Below, in pieces: positions 9,531 to 19,381 of a stretch of DNA of 64,000 bases (position 1 is the stretch's first letter; each line of letters begins with the position of its first letter). A program made the translations under genes and the position numbers. The stretch is from Bosea sp. 29B (GTDB lineage: Bacteria > Pseudomonadota > Alphaproteobacteria > Rhizobiales > Beijerinckiaceae), in contig NZ_LR733817.1 of assembly GCF_902506165.1 (NCBI RefSeq), forward strand, positions 3,581,937-3,645,936, written 5' to 3'. Under the pieces are notes generated by a model that was not told the DNA's origin, made no database searches, and worked only from the letters and a program-made list of their open reading frames with translations.

Positions 9531-10942
9531 GCCGCGGCACTCCTGACGGCCCGTGCCCGCTCGGCGATGAAGCGCTCGAGCTTGCCTTGGTCGTTCGGCA
9601 GCAGGCTGAAGCGCTCCTTGCGCTCCATCAGGTCGGCGAGATGTGCGGGCAGGGCGGGTGTGATTCCACTCGCCGCCGCGACGGCCGCCGGGAACTTGGC
9701 CGGGTGGGCCGTCCCGAGCGCGATGACCGGCGTGGCCGGATCGGCTTCGAGCAGCTTGCGGGCGGCGGCGACGCCGATCGCGCTGTGCGGGTCGAGCAGA
9801 TAGCCGGCCTCGCGCCAGGTGGTGCCGATCTCGGAAGCGATGGAGGCCTCATCCTGCGAGACCGCATCGAAGTCGGCGCGGATGCGGGCGAGCGGCTCGG
9901 CTGCGATCTCGAAGCGGCTGGACTGTGCCAGCGACTGCATCAGCCGGCGCACGGCGGCGCCGTCGCGGCCATGCGCCTCGAACAGCAGGCGCTCGAAATT
10001 CGAGGAGATCTGGATGTCCATCGAGGGAGAGGTCGTTGCCGCGACCCCGCGCATCTCGTAGACGCCGATCTCAAGCGTGCGCGCCAGGATGTCGTTGCTG
10101 TTGGTGCCGACCATCAGCCGGGCGATCGGCAGCCCCATCTGCTTGGCGATCCAGCCGGCGAGGATATCGCCGAAATTGCCGGTCGGCACCGCAAAGGAGA
10201 CCTGCCGGTGCGGAGCGCCGAGCGCAACCGCTGCGGTGAAGTAGTAGACGACCTGAGCTGCGATGCGCGCCCAATTGATCGAGTTGACGCCGGAGAGGCG
10301 CAGTTCGTCGCGGAAGGCGTGGTGGTTGAACAGGGCCTTCACCAGGTTCTGGCAATCGTCGAAGGTGCCCTCGACCGCGATGGCGTGGACATTGTCCGCC
10401 TCGACCGTGGTCATCTGCCGGCGCTGCACGTCGGAGACGCGGCCATGCGGGTAGAGGATGAAGACGTCGACGCGTTCCAGCCCCTTGAAGGCGTCGATGG
10501 CCGCACCACCGGTATCACCCGAAGTCGCGCCGACGATGGTGGCGCGTTCGCCGCGCTGGGTCAGCACATGATCCATCAGCCGCCCGAGCAGCTGCATTGC
10601 CACGTCCTTGAATGCGAGCGTCGGGCCGTGGAAGAGCTCGAGCGAAAACAGGTTGTCGCCGAGCTGGACCAGCGGGCAGACAGCCGGATGGCGGAACGTG
10701 CCATAGGCCTCGCCGATCATGGCCTTCAGCGCATCGGCGGCGATATCGCCATCGGCCAGCGCACCGATGACGCGCTCCGCCACCTCGGCATATGGCTTGC
10801 CGGCGAAGCTCGCGATCTCCTGCGTGCCAAAGCGCGGCAATGTCTGCGGCAGATAGAGGCCGCCGTCACGGGCAAGTCCGGCGAGCAGCGCGTCGGCGAA
10901 GGAGAGCGACGGCGCTTCGCCGCGGGTCGAAATATGCAGCAC
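9527..10942 (-). CDS. thrC: Threonine synthase
   Basis: The 471-residue PLP enzyme converts O-phosphohomoserine to threonine, the last step of threonine synthesis. It begins LHISTRGEAPSLSFADALLAGLARDGGLYLP. It has the PLP-lysine segment GPTLAFKDVAMQLLG and the phosphate-binding ATSGDTGGAAIDAF block. The length and order match the longer bacterial/fungal-type ThrC. The start is GTG at 10942; no ATG lies in a sensible place. It is 69 bases downstream of the SURF1 gene on the same strand, and its stop overlaps the M16 start, so it is likely part of the long run that begins at ctaC. Confidence 0.96.
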   Translation of the reverse strand: MLHISTRGEAPSLSFADALLAGLARDGGLYLPQTLPRFGTQEIASFAGKPYAEVAERVIGALADGDIAADALKAMIGEAYGTFRHPAVCPLVQLGDNLFSLELFHGPTLAFKDVAMQLLGRLMDHVLTQRGERATIVGATSGDTGGAAIDAFKGLERVDVFILYPHGRVSDVQRRQMTTVEADNVHAIAVEGTFDDCQNLVKALFNHHAFRDELRLSGVNSINWARIAAQVVYYFTAAVALGAPHRQVSFAVPTGNFGDILAGWIAKQMGLPIARLMVGTNSNDILARTLEIGVYEMRGVAATTSPSMDIQISSNFERLLFEAHGRDGAAVRRLMQSLAQSSRFEIAAEPLARIRADFDAVSQDEASIASEIGTTWREAGYLLDPHSAIGVAAARKLLEADPATPVIALGTAHPAKFPAAVAAASGITPALPAHLADLMERKERFSLLPNDQGKLERFIAERARAVRSAAA

Positions 10943-11011
10943 GATGATGGTCTCTGATGTCGTGCTGATCCTATAGGCCCGTTGGCGGGGGAGGGCAAAA
11001 GCAAAGGCTGA

Positions 11012-11776
11012 TTAGCCGCTCTGCGTCGGCCTCCGCGCCTGCCAGACATAAGCGCCGAACACCCCGATCAGCGTCAGTGCCAGCCCCCACCAGGTCAGCG
11101 CATATTGCAGATGGTTGTCCGGGATGCGGGCGATCAGCTCCTTGGCATCGACGCCGGCCGGCGGGGTCAGCCCGTCGCCCTGGCGTTCGCCTTCGAGATA
11201 GAACGGCGCCGCTGCGGGCAGGCCGAGAGATGCGGCAATCGCTGCGGGGTCTCGCGTGTAGAATTCGCGTTGCTGTGGCAGGTCGGCGGGGGTGAAGCTG
11301 TTGCGAGCCTCCGGGATGCGCAGGAAGCCGGTGACGGTCGCCTGGCCGCTCGCCGGCGTGATGGCGCTAAAGCGCGCCTCGGGTACGAAGCCGCGATTGA
11401 TCAGGATCGTCGCGCCGTCTTCCAGCCGAAAACCCTGGAAGACCCAGCGGCCGAAGCCGGAGAGCTGGCGTGAGCCGGGCGGACCGGCCGCGATGGTTGT
11501 GCGGACGCCGGCGATGCCGTCGAGATAGCTGCCTTTGGCGACAGCCCTTGTGAGATCGACAGCCGCGAGATCGAGCCGCGGCCAGTCGCTCGCCGGCGGC
11601 AGCGGGGCAGCGGAACCTGCGGCTTGCGTCTCCAGCCGCGTGATGAAAGCGCGCTTCTCGTCCATGCGCTGCCATTGCCAGGCACCGAGATAGAAGAGCA
11701 CGCCGACGCCGATGATGGTCAGGAGCGCCGGCAGCAGCAGCTTTGGCCGGCTCGTGGACGCAATCTGTTCGCTCAC
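11012..11776 (-). CDS. SURF1 family cytochrome oxidase assembly protein
   Basis: The 254-residue membrane protein has an N-terminal TM helix (LLLPALLTIIGVGVLFYLGAWQWQR) and a C-terminal TM helix (NHLQYALTWWGLALTLIGVFGAYVW) around a periplasmic domain. This is the SURF1 layout; the NHLQYALTWW motif is diagnostic. SURF1 binds heme a and helps insert it into subunit I of aa3 oxidase, which agrees with its place at the end of the cta operon. The start is GTG, overlapping the stop of the DUF983 gene by 4 bp (GTGA). Confidence 0.95.
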   Translation of the reverse strand: MSEQIASTSRPKLLLPALLTIIGVGVLFYLGAWQWQRMDEKRAFITRLETQAAGSAAPLPPASDWPRLDLAAVDLTRAVAKGSYLDGIAGVRTTIAAGPPGSRQLSGFGRWVFQGFRLEDGATILINRGFVPEARFSAITPASGQATVTGFLRIPEARNSFTPADLPQQREFYTRDPAAIAASLGLPAAAPFYLEGERQGDGLTPPAGVDAKELIARIPDNHLQYALTWWGLALTLIGVFGAYVWQARRPTQSG

Positions 11777-12147
11777 TTCTTCAACCTGCCTTCCTCGGCC
11801 TTGTGGGCATATTGCAAGGCGACTGCGAGCCCCTTCATCGGCCTGAGCAGCCCGAGGCAGGTGACGAGCGCCAGCGGCAGCCAGAGCAGGAGATGCAGCC
11901 AGATCGGCGGGGTGTAGGCGATCTCGACATAGAGCGCGAGGCCGAGCACGAAGAAGCCGGCGATCAGCATGATGAACACCGCCGGCCCGTCGGCCGAATC
12001 GGCGAAGGCGAAGTCCAGCCCGCAGGCGGCGCAGCGCGGCTTCAGCTTGAGATAGCCGTCGAACAGCTTGCCCTCGCCGCAGCGCGGGCAGCGGCCGGTC
12101 AGGCCCGTCGAGTAGGGCGAGGGCGGGGTGATCTGCGGCTGCGCCAT
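11773..12147 (-). CDS. DUF983 membrane protein
   Basis: The 124-residue protein has an N-terminal zinc-ribbon-like pair of CxxC motifs (GRCPRCGEGKLFDGYLKL and RCAACGLDF) followed by two TM helices. This is the DUF983 family, found in most alphaproteobacterial cytochrome oxidase operons between ctaE and SURF1 and probably linked to oxidase biogenesis. Its exact role is not established. ATG at 12147 has a GGAGA site (TAAGGAGACC) upstream. The gene overlaps the SURF1 start. Confidence 0.92.
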   Translation of the reverse strand: MAQPQITPPSPYSTGLTGRCPRCGEGKLFDGYLKLKPRCAACGLDFAFADSADGPAVFIMLIAGFFVLGLALYVEIAYTPPIWLHLLLWLPLALVTCLGLLRPMKGLAVALQYAHKAEEGRLKK

Positions 12148-12165
12148 GGCGGTCTCCTTAAATGG

Positions 12166-12193
12166 AAAGGGCGGCCTCGCGGCCGCCCCTTTG
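12166..12193 (-). terminator. Intercistronic hairpin between ctaE and DUF983
   Basis: A GGGGCGGCC/GGCCGCCC stem with a 4-base loop is followed on the minus strand by TTTCC. It is a weak terminator at best, and more probably a 3' stabiliser or attenuator after ctaE, because the downstream DUF983 gene has its own ribosome site right behind it. Confidence 0.5.
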
Positions 12194-12222
12194 AAGGTTC
12201 GCGGCCGCTTCCGGCCCGAAAT

Positions 12223-13080
12223 TCAGTGCGCTGCCGGCGCTCCGGCGCCCCAGACATAGATCGAGGCGAACAGGAACAGCCAGACCACGTCGACGAAGTG
12301 CCAGTACCAGGCGGCGAACTCGAAGCCGAGATGCTGGTCCGGCTTGAAGTGGCCGAGATAGACGCGCCACAGGCAGATCGCCAGGAAGATCGTGCCGATG
12401 ATGACGTGGAAACCGTGGAAGCCGGTCGCCATGAAGAAGGTCGCGCCGTAGATGTTGCCTTTGAAGGCGAAGGCGGCGTGCGAGTATTCGTAAGCTTGGC
12501 ACAGCGTGAACAGGATGCCGAGGATCACGGTCAGCCACAGGGCCTGCTTCAGGCTCTTACGGTCACCCTGGATCAGGGCGTAGTGCGCCCAGGTCACGGT
12601 CGTGCCGGAGGTCAGCAGGATCAGCGTGTTGAGCAGCGGCAGGTGCCAGGGGTCGAAAGTCTCGATGCCCTTCGGCGGCCAGTGACCGCCGGTGAATTCG
12701 GCGCGGGCGTACTGGATGTGCTCGCCGGTGAACAGGCTCGCATCGAAATAGGCCCAGAACCAGGCGACGAAGAACATCACCTCGGAGGCGATGAACATCA
12801 TCATGCCGTAGCGGTGGTGCAGCTGCACCACGCGGGTGTGATGCCCCTCGCGCTCGGCCTCACGGGTCACGTCCATCCACCAGGCGAGCATGGTGTAGAG
12901 CACGCCGAGCAGGCCGACGCCGAAGACCAGCGGGCCGACGGTCATGCCGGCGACCGGCAGCGCCTTCATCCACATCACCGCGCCGATCGCCATGATGGTC
13001 GCGCTGGCGGCGCCGACGATCGGCCACGGGCTCGGATCGACGAGGTGGTAGTCGTGGTTCTTGGTATGGGCCCCGGCCAT
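12223..13080 (-). CDS. ctaE: Cytochrome c oxidase subunit III
   Basis: The 285-residue subunit III of aa3 oxidase has seven predicted TM helices. The early segment HDYHLVDPSPWPIVGA is followed by the GHHTRVVQLHHRYGMMMFIASEVMFF block and the terminal FEFAAWYWHFVDVVWLFLF block. Family-conserved Glu and His residues sit in the SEVMFF and WHFVDVVW regions. It stabilises subunit I and the proton uptake path. The start is the ATG at 13080 with GGAGA about ten bases upstream; the open frame continues 75 bases further 5' but without homology. It lies 49 bases after ctaG. Confidence 0.96.
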   Translation of the reverse strand: MAGAHTKNHDYHLVDPSPWPIVGAASATIMAIGAVMWMKALPVAGMTVGPLVFGVGLLGVLYTMLAWWMDVTREAEREGHHTRVVQLHHRYGMMMFIASEVMFFVAWFWAYFDASLFTGEHIQYARAEFTGGHWPPKGIETFDPWHLPLLNTLILLTSGTTVTWAHYALIQGDRKSLKQALWLTVILGILFTLCQAYEYSHAAFAFKGNIYGATFFMATGFHGFHVIIGTIFLAICLWRVYLGHFKPDQHLGFEFAAWYWHFVDVVWLFLFASIYVWGAGAPAAH

Positions 13081-13129
13081 CGTGCTCAAGTCTCCGCGTC
13101 CGTAGAAGTGCAGCGCTTGTCGCGCAGCT

Positions 13130-13708
13130 TTATAGTTTCGATTGGTTGCCGTCACCCTTGCTTTCCGCCACCGGCTGCCCGTTCTTCGACGGGAAATAGG
13201 TGTAGGACAGGGTGATCGATTTCAGGCTGGCGAGCTCGCGGTTCAACTCGATCTCGGGATCGATGTAGAACACGACCGGCGCTTCCAGGGTCTCGCCGGG
13301 CTGTAGCGTCGTCTCGGTGAAGCAGAAGCACTGGATCTTGACGAAATAGGCGCCCGACTGGTTCGGCTGGACATTGTAGGTCGCGATCCCGGTCATCGGT
13401 CGCGAGGACGTGTTGGTGATCTTGTAGAACACCGTCTGCGTCACGCCGACCTGCGCCCTGATCTCCGTCTTCTCCGCCTCGAAGCGCCAGCCCAGCGCGG
13501 GCGCAACATTGGCGTCGAACGCGACCGAGACGATGCGCTCGCTGGTCTTGCCGGTGGCGGCAGTTCCGACCATCGGCGTGCCGGCGAAGCCCGTGACCTT
13601 GCAGAACAGGTTGTAGAGCGGCACGGCGGCGAAGGAGAGCCCGGTCATGGCGAGCACGGCGGCGCTGCAGGCGAGGACGGTACGGCGGTTGCGGGAAGCG
13701 GCGGTCAT
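13130..13708 (-). CDS. ctaG: Cytochrome c oxidase assembly protein CtaG (Cox11 family)
   Basis: The 192-residue protein has one N-terminal TM helix and a periplasmic immunoglobulin-like domain that delivers copper to the CuB site of subunit I. The copper motif CFCF is present in KIQCFCFTE, and the upstream membrane-proximal Cys lies in VPLYNLFCKVTGFAGTP. Both are hallmarks of Cox11. It has an ATG start. It is placed between the 58-residue membrane protein and ctaE, the standard alphaproteobacterial order. Confidence 0.97.
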   Translation of the reverse strand: MTAASRNRRTVLACSAAVLAMTGLSFAAVPLYNLFCKVTGFAGTPMVGTAATGKTSERIVSVAFDANVAPALGWRFEAEKTEIRAQVGVTQTVFYKITNTSSRPMTGIATYNVQPNQSGAYFVKIQCFCFTETTLQPGETLEAPVVFYIDPEIELNRELASLKSITLSYTYFPSKNGQPVAESKGDGNQSKL

Positions 13709-13712
13709 CGCG

Positions 13713-13889
13713 TCACAGCGGCCGGTTGAGGATCGCCGGCCCGGTCTTGGCCAGCGTCACGATGAAGAAGAAGACCACGAGGCCGCCGAGCACGAGCGCG
13801 AGCGCGATCGAGCGGCGATTGCGCCTGGCCATGTCCTCCGGAGAGAACGCCGCCGGCGGCTGCTTCTTGTCCTGCGGGTCCTGGCTCAT
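13713..13889 (-). CDS. Small single-TM protein of the cta operon (CoxF-like)
   Basis: The 58-residue protein begins [15 protein letters not shown] and continues with a basic stretch (ARRNRRS) before a single TM helix, [21 protein letters not shown]. It overlaps the ctaB stop by 4 bp (ATGA) and ends four bases before the ctaG start. Small membrane proteins at this place are annotated CoxF or hypothetical in rhizobial cta operons. They may help oxidase assembly, but no activity is proven. The basic N-terminus suggests the N-terminal side faces the cytoplasm. Confidence 0.85.
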   Translation of the reverse strand: MSQDPQDKKQPPAAFSPEDMARRNRRSIALALVLGGLVVFFFIVTLAKTGPAILNRPL

Positions 13890-14842
13890 CCCAGCACCTT
13901 GGGCAGGGCCCACATCAGGCCGAGGCCGTTCTCGGCCAGCAGCACGGCGAAGAGCAGGAAGAGATAGAGGATCGAGAAGCCGAACAGCGCATAGGCCGCC
14001 TTGTTGGCCGGCTCGCCCTCGGTGACGTGCAGCACGCGCAGCGACAGGCCGATCATGGCGAGGCCGGTGACGACCGAGACGATCAGATAGATCAGCCCGC
14101 CGAAGCCCATCAGCGCCGGCAGCACCGCGACCGGGGCCAGCACCAGCGTATAGGCGACGATCTGGCGGCGGGTCGCGGCCGGACCGGCGACGTTCGGCAG
14201 CATCGGGATGCCGGCGCGGGCGTAGTCTGATGACTTGACCAGAGCGAGCGCCCAGAAATGCGGCGGCGTCCACAGGAAGATGATGGCGAACAGGACGATT
14301 GAGGTCAGGCCGAAATCGCCGGTGACCACGGCTTCGCCGATCATCGGCGGGAAGGCGCCGGCGGCGCCGCCGATGACGATGTTCTGCGGCGTCGCCCGCT
14401 TCAGCCACATCGAATAGACGACGGCGTAGAAGAAGATCGTGAAGGCCAGCATCGCGGCCGAAAGCAGATTGGCGACGAGGCCGAGCACCAGCACGGAGCC
14501 GATCGAGAGCGTCAGGCCGAAGGCGAGCGCCTCGGATGGCAGGATGCGGCCGGCGGGGATCGGCCGGTTGGCGGTGCGCGCCATCACCGCGTCGATATCG
14601 GCGTCCCACCACATGTTGAGGCAGCCCGAGGCGCCGGCGCCGACCGAGATCGCCAGCAGCGCGGCAAAGCCGATGACCGGATTGACCGCTCCTGGCGCCG
14701 CGACCATGCCGCCGAGCGCCGTCACGATCACGAGGAACATCACCCGCGGCTTGAGCAGCGCGAAGAAGTCCTGCGCCTCGCCGGGGGAACTCAGCGAGAC
14801 GCCGTCGTCAGCCTGGGTGATCTGATCGAAGGCAGCAGACAT
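13886..14842 (-). CDS. ctaB: Heme O synthase (protoheme IX farnesyltransferase)
   Basis: The 318-residue UbiA-superfamily prenyltransferase has about nine TM helices. It attaches a farnesyl group to heme b to give heme O, the precursor of the heme a used by the adjacent subunit I. The first Asp-rich motif is [21 protein letters not shown], and the second catalytic region reads [28 protein letters not shown] in parts. Both are typical of CtaB. It has an ATG start. The stop overlaps the next small gene. It lies 135 bases after ctaD, with two hairpins between them. Confidence 0.97.
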   Translation of the reverse strand: MSAAFDQITQADDGVSLSSPGEAQDFFALLKPRVMFLVIVTALGGMVAAPGAVNPVIGFAALLAISVGAGASGCLNMWWDADIDAVMARTANRPIPAGRILPSEALAFGLTLSIGSVLVLGLVANLLSAAMLAFTIFFYAVVYSMWLKRATPQNIVIGGAAGAFPPMIGEAVVTGDFGLTSIVLFAIIFLWTPPHFWALALVKSSDYARAGIPMLPNVAGPAATRRQIVAYTLVLAPVAVLPALMGFGGLIYLIVSVVTGLAMIGLSLRVLHVTEGEPANKAAYALFGFSILYLFLLFAVLLAENGLGLMWALPKVLG

Positions 14843-14869
14843 CGAAACTCGTTCACTTCAACGTTCTAA

Positions 14870-14970
14870 GACACCCAAACCGGGTGTCGCTTGCGGGATC
14901 CGCCCGTCTCCGGAACGCCCTGGATCAGGCGCTCGGGGGAGGGGCGGCGGCGGGCGAGAGGCCCGCCGCC
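14870..14970 (-). terminator. Intercistronic hairpins between ctaD and ctaB
   Basis: There are two stems: a perfect 10-bp GGCGGCGGGC/GCCCGCCGCC stem at 14946-14970 just past the ctaD stop, and a 7-bp GACACCC/GGGTGTC stem at 14870-14888. Neither has a T tract, so mRNA stabilisation or partial termination after ctaD is more likely than full termination. Confidence 0.5.
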
Positions 14971-14977
14971 GGTGTGT

Positions 14978-16654
<1,677 letters not shown>

Positions 16655-16669
16655 TCAAGAATGTCGGGT

Positions 16670-17551
16670 TCAGCGAGCCGCTTCGGCGACTTTGCTGGTG
16701 GCGTCGGCAGCATTGGCGAACTTCTGCTTCGCTTCCGCGAGCCAGGCCGTGTAGCGCTCCTGGCTGACGACGCGGATGGCGATCGGCATGAAGGCGTGGT
16801 TCTGGCCGCAGATGAACGAGCACTGGCCGTAGAAAATGCCTTCGCGATCGGCCTTGAACCAGGTTTCGTTCAGGCGGCCGGGGATGGCGTCGATCTTCAC
16901 ACCGAAGGCAGGCAGCGCGAACTTGTGGATGACGTCGGCGCCGGTGACCTGCACGCGCACGATCTTGCCGACCGGCACGACCGCTTCGTTGTCGACGGCG
17001 AGCAGGCGCGGCGCCTCGGCCTCGGCGATCTTCTTCGACGAGATTGCCTCGGCGCGCTGCTTCTCGTCGAGCATCAGCGAATCGAAGCCGAAGCTGCCGC
17101 CGTCCTGCGGGTACTCATAGGACCAGTACCACTGCTTGCCGGTGACCTTCACGGTCATGTCGGCCTGCGGGATCTCCAGCTGCAGCTTGAGCAGGCGGAA
17201 CGAGGGAATGGCGATCACGACCAGGATCAGGACCGGGACGATCGTCCAGGCGACCTCGAGCAGAGCGTGGTGCGTCGTCTTCGAGGCGACCGGGTTGCGC
17301 TTCTCGTTGAAGCGCCAGGCCACGTAGATCAGCAAGCCCAGCACGAAGAGCGTGATGATGAAGATGAGGACGTTCACCCAGTCATGGAACCAGTGGATGA
17401 ACGTCATCACCTCGGAATTGGCCGGCTGGAGATTCAGCTCCCAAGGCTGCGGCATGCCGTTCTGGGCCGATGCGACGGCCGGCGAAAACGCTACCAGGGC
17501 AGCAGCAAGGGCCGCCAGCGCGTTCCTGAGAGGAGTGGTCACAAATCGCAT
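16670..17551 (-). CDS. ctaC: Cytochrome c oxidase subunit II
   Basis: The 293-residue subunit II accepts electrons from cytochrome c through the CuA centre. It has a signal peptide (ending ...VASAQ), two TM helices, and a periplasmic cupredoxin domain with the aromatic patch GKQWYWSYEYP and the CuA motif CSFICGQNHAFM. It has an ATG start. It is the first gene of the cta operon, with a 366-base divergent region upstream that holds a FixK/FnrL-like box. Confidence 0.98.
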   Translation of the reverse strand: MRFVTTPLRNALAALAAALVAFSPAVASAQNGMPQPWELNLQPANSEVMTFIHWFHDWVNVLIFIITLFVLGLLIYVAWRFNEKRNPVASKTTHHALLEVAWTIVPVLILVVIAIPSFRLLKLQLEIPQADMTVKVTGKQWYWSYEYPQDGGSFGFDSLMLDEKQRAEAISSKKIAEAEAPRLLAVDNEAVVPVGKIVRVQVTGADVIHKFALPAFGVKIDAIPGRLNETWFKADREGIFYGQCSFICGQNHAFMPIAIRVVSQERYTAWLAEAKQKFANAADATSKVAEAAR

Positions 17552-17917
17552 CGGTCCGACATAGCTCCTTTGATGCCGCGCGATCCGCCTTCGTCAGCTT
17601 AAGACAGGCGCGCGCCGGGGCGGCCACGTCTGACCGGCCCGGTTCTTCGGCATTGCGATAAATCAAAGATCACGCTTGCGCCAGTGGGGCAATGACAGGC
17701 TGTGACGCAGCCCGTGCGGCATAAGTACGCGACGAGCGCATGGGCGCCGGGCGGTCGATCTGCGCTGTTTGCAGGGAGTCTGCCGCGCGGACGCACGTGA
17801 TCCTTCGCCTTGACAGGAATCGGGACGCATGGTCGGAACGCATTCTCGCGTGGCGGGGGCGCCGTTTCGGTGTGGGTGTGCGCACATTCCCACACCTGTA
17901 AGGAGAGGATGACAGGG
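17552..17917. promoter_or_regulatory. Divergent promoter region between ctaC and the IalB-like gene
   Basis: This 366-base non-coding stretch should hold the promoters of the cta operon (minus) and of the two exported-protein genes (plus). The only motif I can support is the TTGC-N6-TCAA box at 17653-17666. No terminator or further gene is visible. Confidence 0.6.
17653..17666. promoter_or_regulatory. Candidate FixK/FnrL-type box
   Basis: TTGCGATAAATCAA fits the rhizobial FixK/FNR consensus TTG(A/C)-N6-(T/G)CAA on the plus strand. It is centred about 108 bases upstream of the ctaC start codon and about 258 bases before the divergent gene. Oxygen-dependent control of aa3 oxidase is the natural reading, but one match to a short consensus may be chance. 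Confidence 0.45.
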
Positions 17918-18427
17918 ATGCGCTCATTGATCGGTCCCGTGGCCGCGGCGCTTGCCGTCATCGGCTGCGGCTGGCTCTCGGCTACGCCGGCCCATGCGCA
18001 AGGCGCGGTACGTTCCACGCATGGCGATTGGCAGATGCGCTGCGAGACGCCGCCCGGCGCCAAGGCCGAGCAATGCGCGCTCGTTCAGAACGTCGCCGCC
18101 GAGGACCGCCCGAATCTGACGCTGCTCGTCATCGTGCTGAAGACGGCCGACCAGAAGAGCCGTCTGCTGCGCGTCGTCGCCCCGCTCGGCGTGCTGCTCC
18201 CCTCCGGCCTCGGTCTCAAGATCGACGACAAGGATATCGGCCGCGCGGGCTTCGTGCGCTGCCTGACCACCGGCTGCGTTGCCGAGGTGGTGATGGACGA
18301 TACGCTGCTCGGCCAGCTCAAGACTGGTAAGAGCGCCACATTCATCGTGTTTCAGACGCCGGAGGAAGGGGTCGGAATCCCGGTTTCGCTCAACGGATTC
18401 GGCCCTGGTGTGGAGGCTTTGCCGTGA
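17918..18427 (+). CDS. Invasion-associated locus B (IalB) family exported protein
   Basis: The 169-residue periplasmic protein has a signal peptide (MRSLIGPVAAALAVIG...AHA) and the IalB layout: HGDWQMRCETPPGAKAEQCALVQ near the N-terminus, then LPSGLGLKIDD, and a Cys pair in GFVRCLTTGCVAEV. IalB was named from Bartonella, but homologues are common in free-living rhizobia and their function is unclear. I chose the ATG at 17918 because AGGAGAGG sits nine bases before it; the ATG at 17909 would be too close. The gene overlaps the next by 4 bp (GTGA). Confidence 0.9.
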   Translation: MRSLIGPVAAALAVIGCGWLSATPAHAQGAVRSTHGDWQMRCETPPGAKAEQCALVQNVAAEDRPNLTLLVIVLKTADQKSRLLRVVAPLGVLLPSGLGLKIDDKDIGRAGFVRCLTTGCVAEVVMDDTLLGQLKTGKSATFIVFQTPEEGVGIPVSLNGFGPGVEALP

Positions 18428-19044
18428 TTGATCGCTTTGCTGGCCGCTTCGGTCGGTTCGCTTTGCCTGCCGCTCTGGCGCTCACGCTCGCCGGCTGCGG
18501 TTCCTCCGGCTCGTCGGGCTCCGGCGAGCCGAGTTCCGCGCAGAAGCTCGGCAATATCCTGATGTTCCAGTCGACCACGCCGCCGCCGGTCAATCAGCTG
18601 CCGCAGGACGACGAGGTGAATTTCATCTGCCCGCAGGTCATCATCTCCGATGGTGGCGCGGCGATCCGCGCCCAGTCGGGCCAGGACAGCGGCAGCCTGC
18701 GCAGCCAGGTCTCGATCAATACCGTCGCGCGCGAATGCACGCCCATCGGCAAGGATGGCGCCTTCACTCTCAAGGTCGGCGTCGAAGGGCGTATCCTGAT
18801 CGGACCCGCCGGCAGCCCCGGCAGCTATGGCGCGACGCTGTACACGCAGGTGATGCGCAACAACCAGGTGATCGCGCGCCGCAGTGCCCGCGTCGGCGGC
18901 GCCATCCCCAGTGGCCAGACCGGTGCCGATTTCTCGCATGTCGAGAGCAACATCTCGGTTCCCGCAGGGTCCGGCGAGGTCGAGATCATCGTCGGCCTGA
19001 ATCCGGGCGGCGGAGGCGAGCCGGCGCGGCGCCGGCGCAGGTAG
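18424..19044 (+). CDS. Putative lipoprotein of unknown function
   Basis: The 206-residue protein has a lipoprotein signal (LPAALALTLAGCGSSGSSG; lipobox LAGC). Its body contains NFICPQVIISDGGAAIR, an ECTPIGKDGAFTLKVGVEGRILIG segment, and an Arg-rich tail (EPARRRRR). The two cysteines after the lipid Cys could pair in the periplasm. Homologues occur beside ialB in rhizobia, but I know no assigned function. The start is GTG, overlapping the IalB stop, so the two exported proteins are translated together. Attachment to the inner or outer membrane cannot be decided. Confidence 0.85.
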   Translation: MIDRFAGRFGRFALPAALALTLAGCGSSGSSGSGEPSSAQKLGNILMFQSTTPPPVNQLPQDDEVNFICPQVIISDGGAAIRAQSGQDSGSLRSQVSINTVARECTPIGKDGAFTLKVGVEGRILIGPAGSPGSYGATLYTQVMRNNQVIARRSARVGGAIPSGQTGADFSHVESNISVPAGSGEVEIIVGLNPGGGGEPARRRRR

Positions 19045-19127
19045 GCGGCACGCTGCCGAAAATTCACGCGGGCGGGCCAATTGACTCGGCCCCTCGCTCG
19101 TCTATTGCTGGCTCAGCCGCATCATCC

Positions 19128-19331
19128 CCGCGGGAGAGACCGGGACCGGACTCGTCCGGACCCGGCGCCGAAGGCGCAACCGCCCCGGAAACGCTCAGGC
19201 AAACGGACCGCGTGGGAATTGGCGCTCTGGAAAGTGGCGGGCCTTTGAGGCTCGCCCACCGACGGGGGTAACTCGCCCAAGGCTTTAAGCCTGGCGGGGA
19301 AATCTCTCAGGTCCCGAGACAGAGGGGGCGC
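19128..19331 (+). ncRNA. Tandem glycine riboswitch
   Basis: Two glycine aptamers lie in series 50 bases before gcvT. The first (about 19128-19207) shows CGGGAGAGACC, GCCGAAGGCGCAA and CTCAGGCAAACGGACCG. The second (about 19223-19331) shows CACCGACGGGGGTAA, ATCTCTCAGGTCC and the closing AGACAGAGGGGG. These are the conserved blocks of the family and are placed in front of the glycine cleavage operon, so glycine should turn gcv expression on. Confidence 0.93.
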
Positions 19332-19381
19332 GCTCCGGACGAATCCGTCCGGGGCTCGCGCTCGACTCTGGAAGGGATGCC

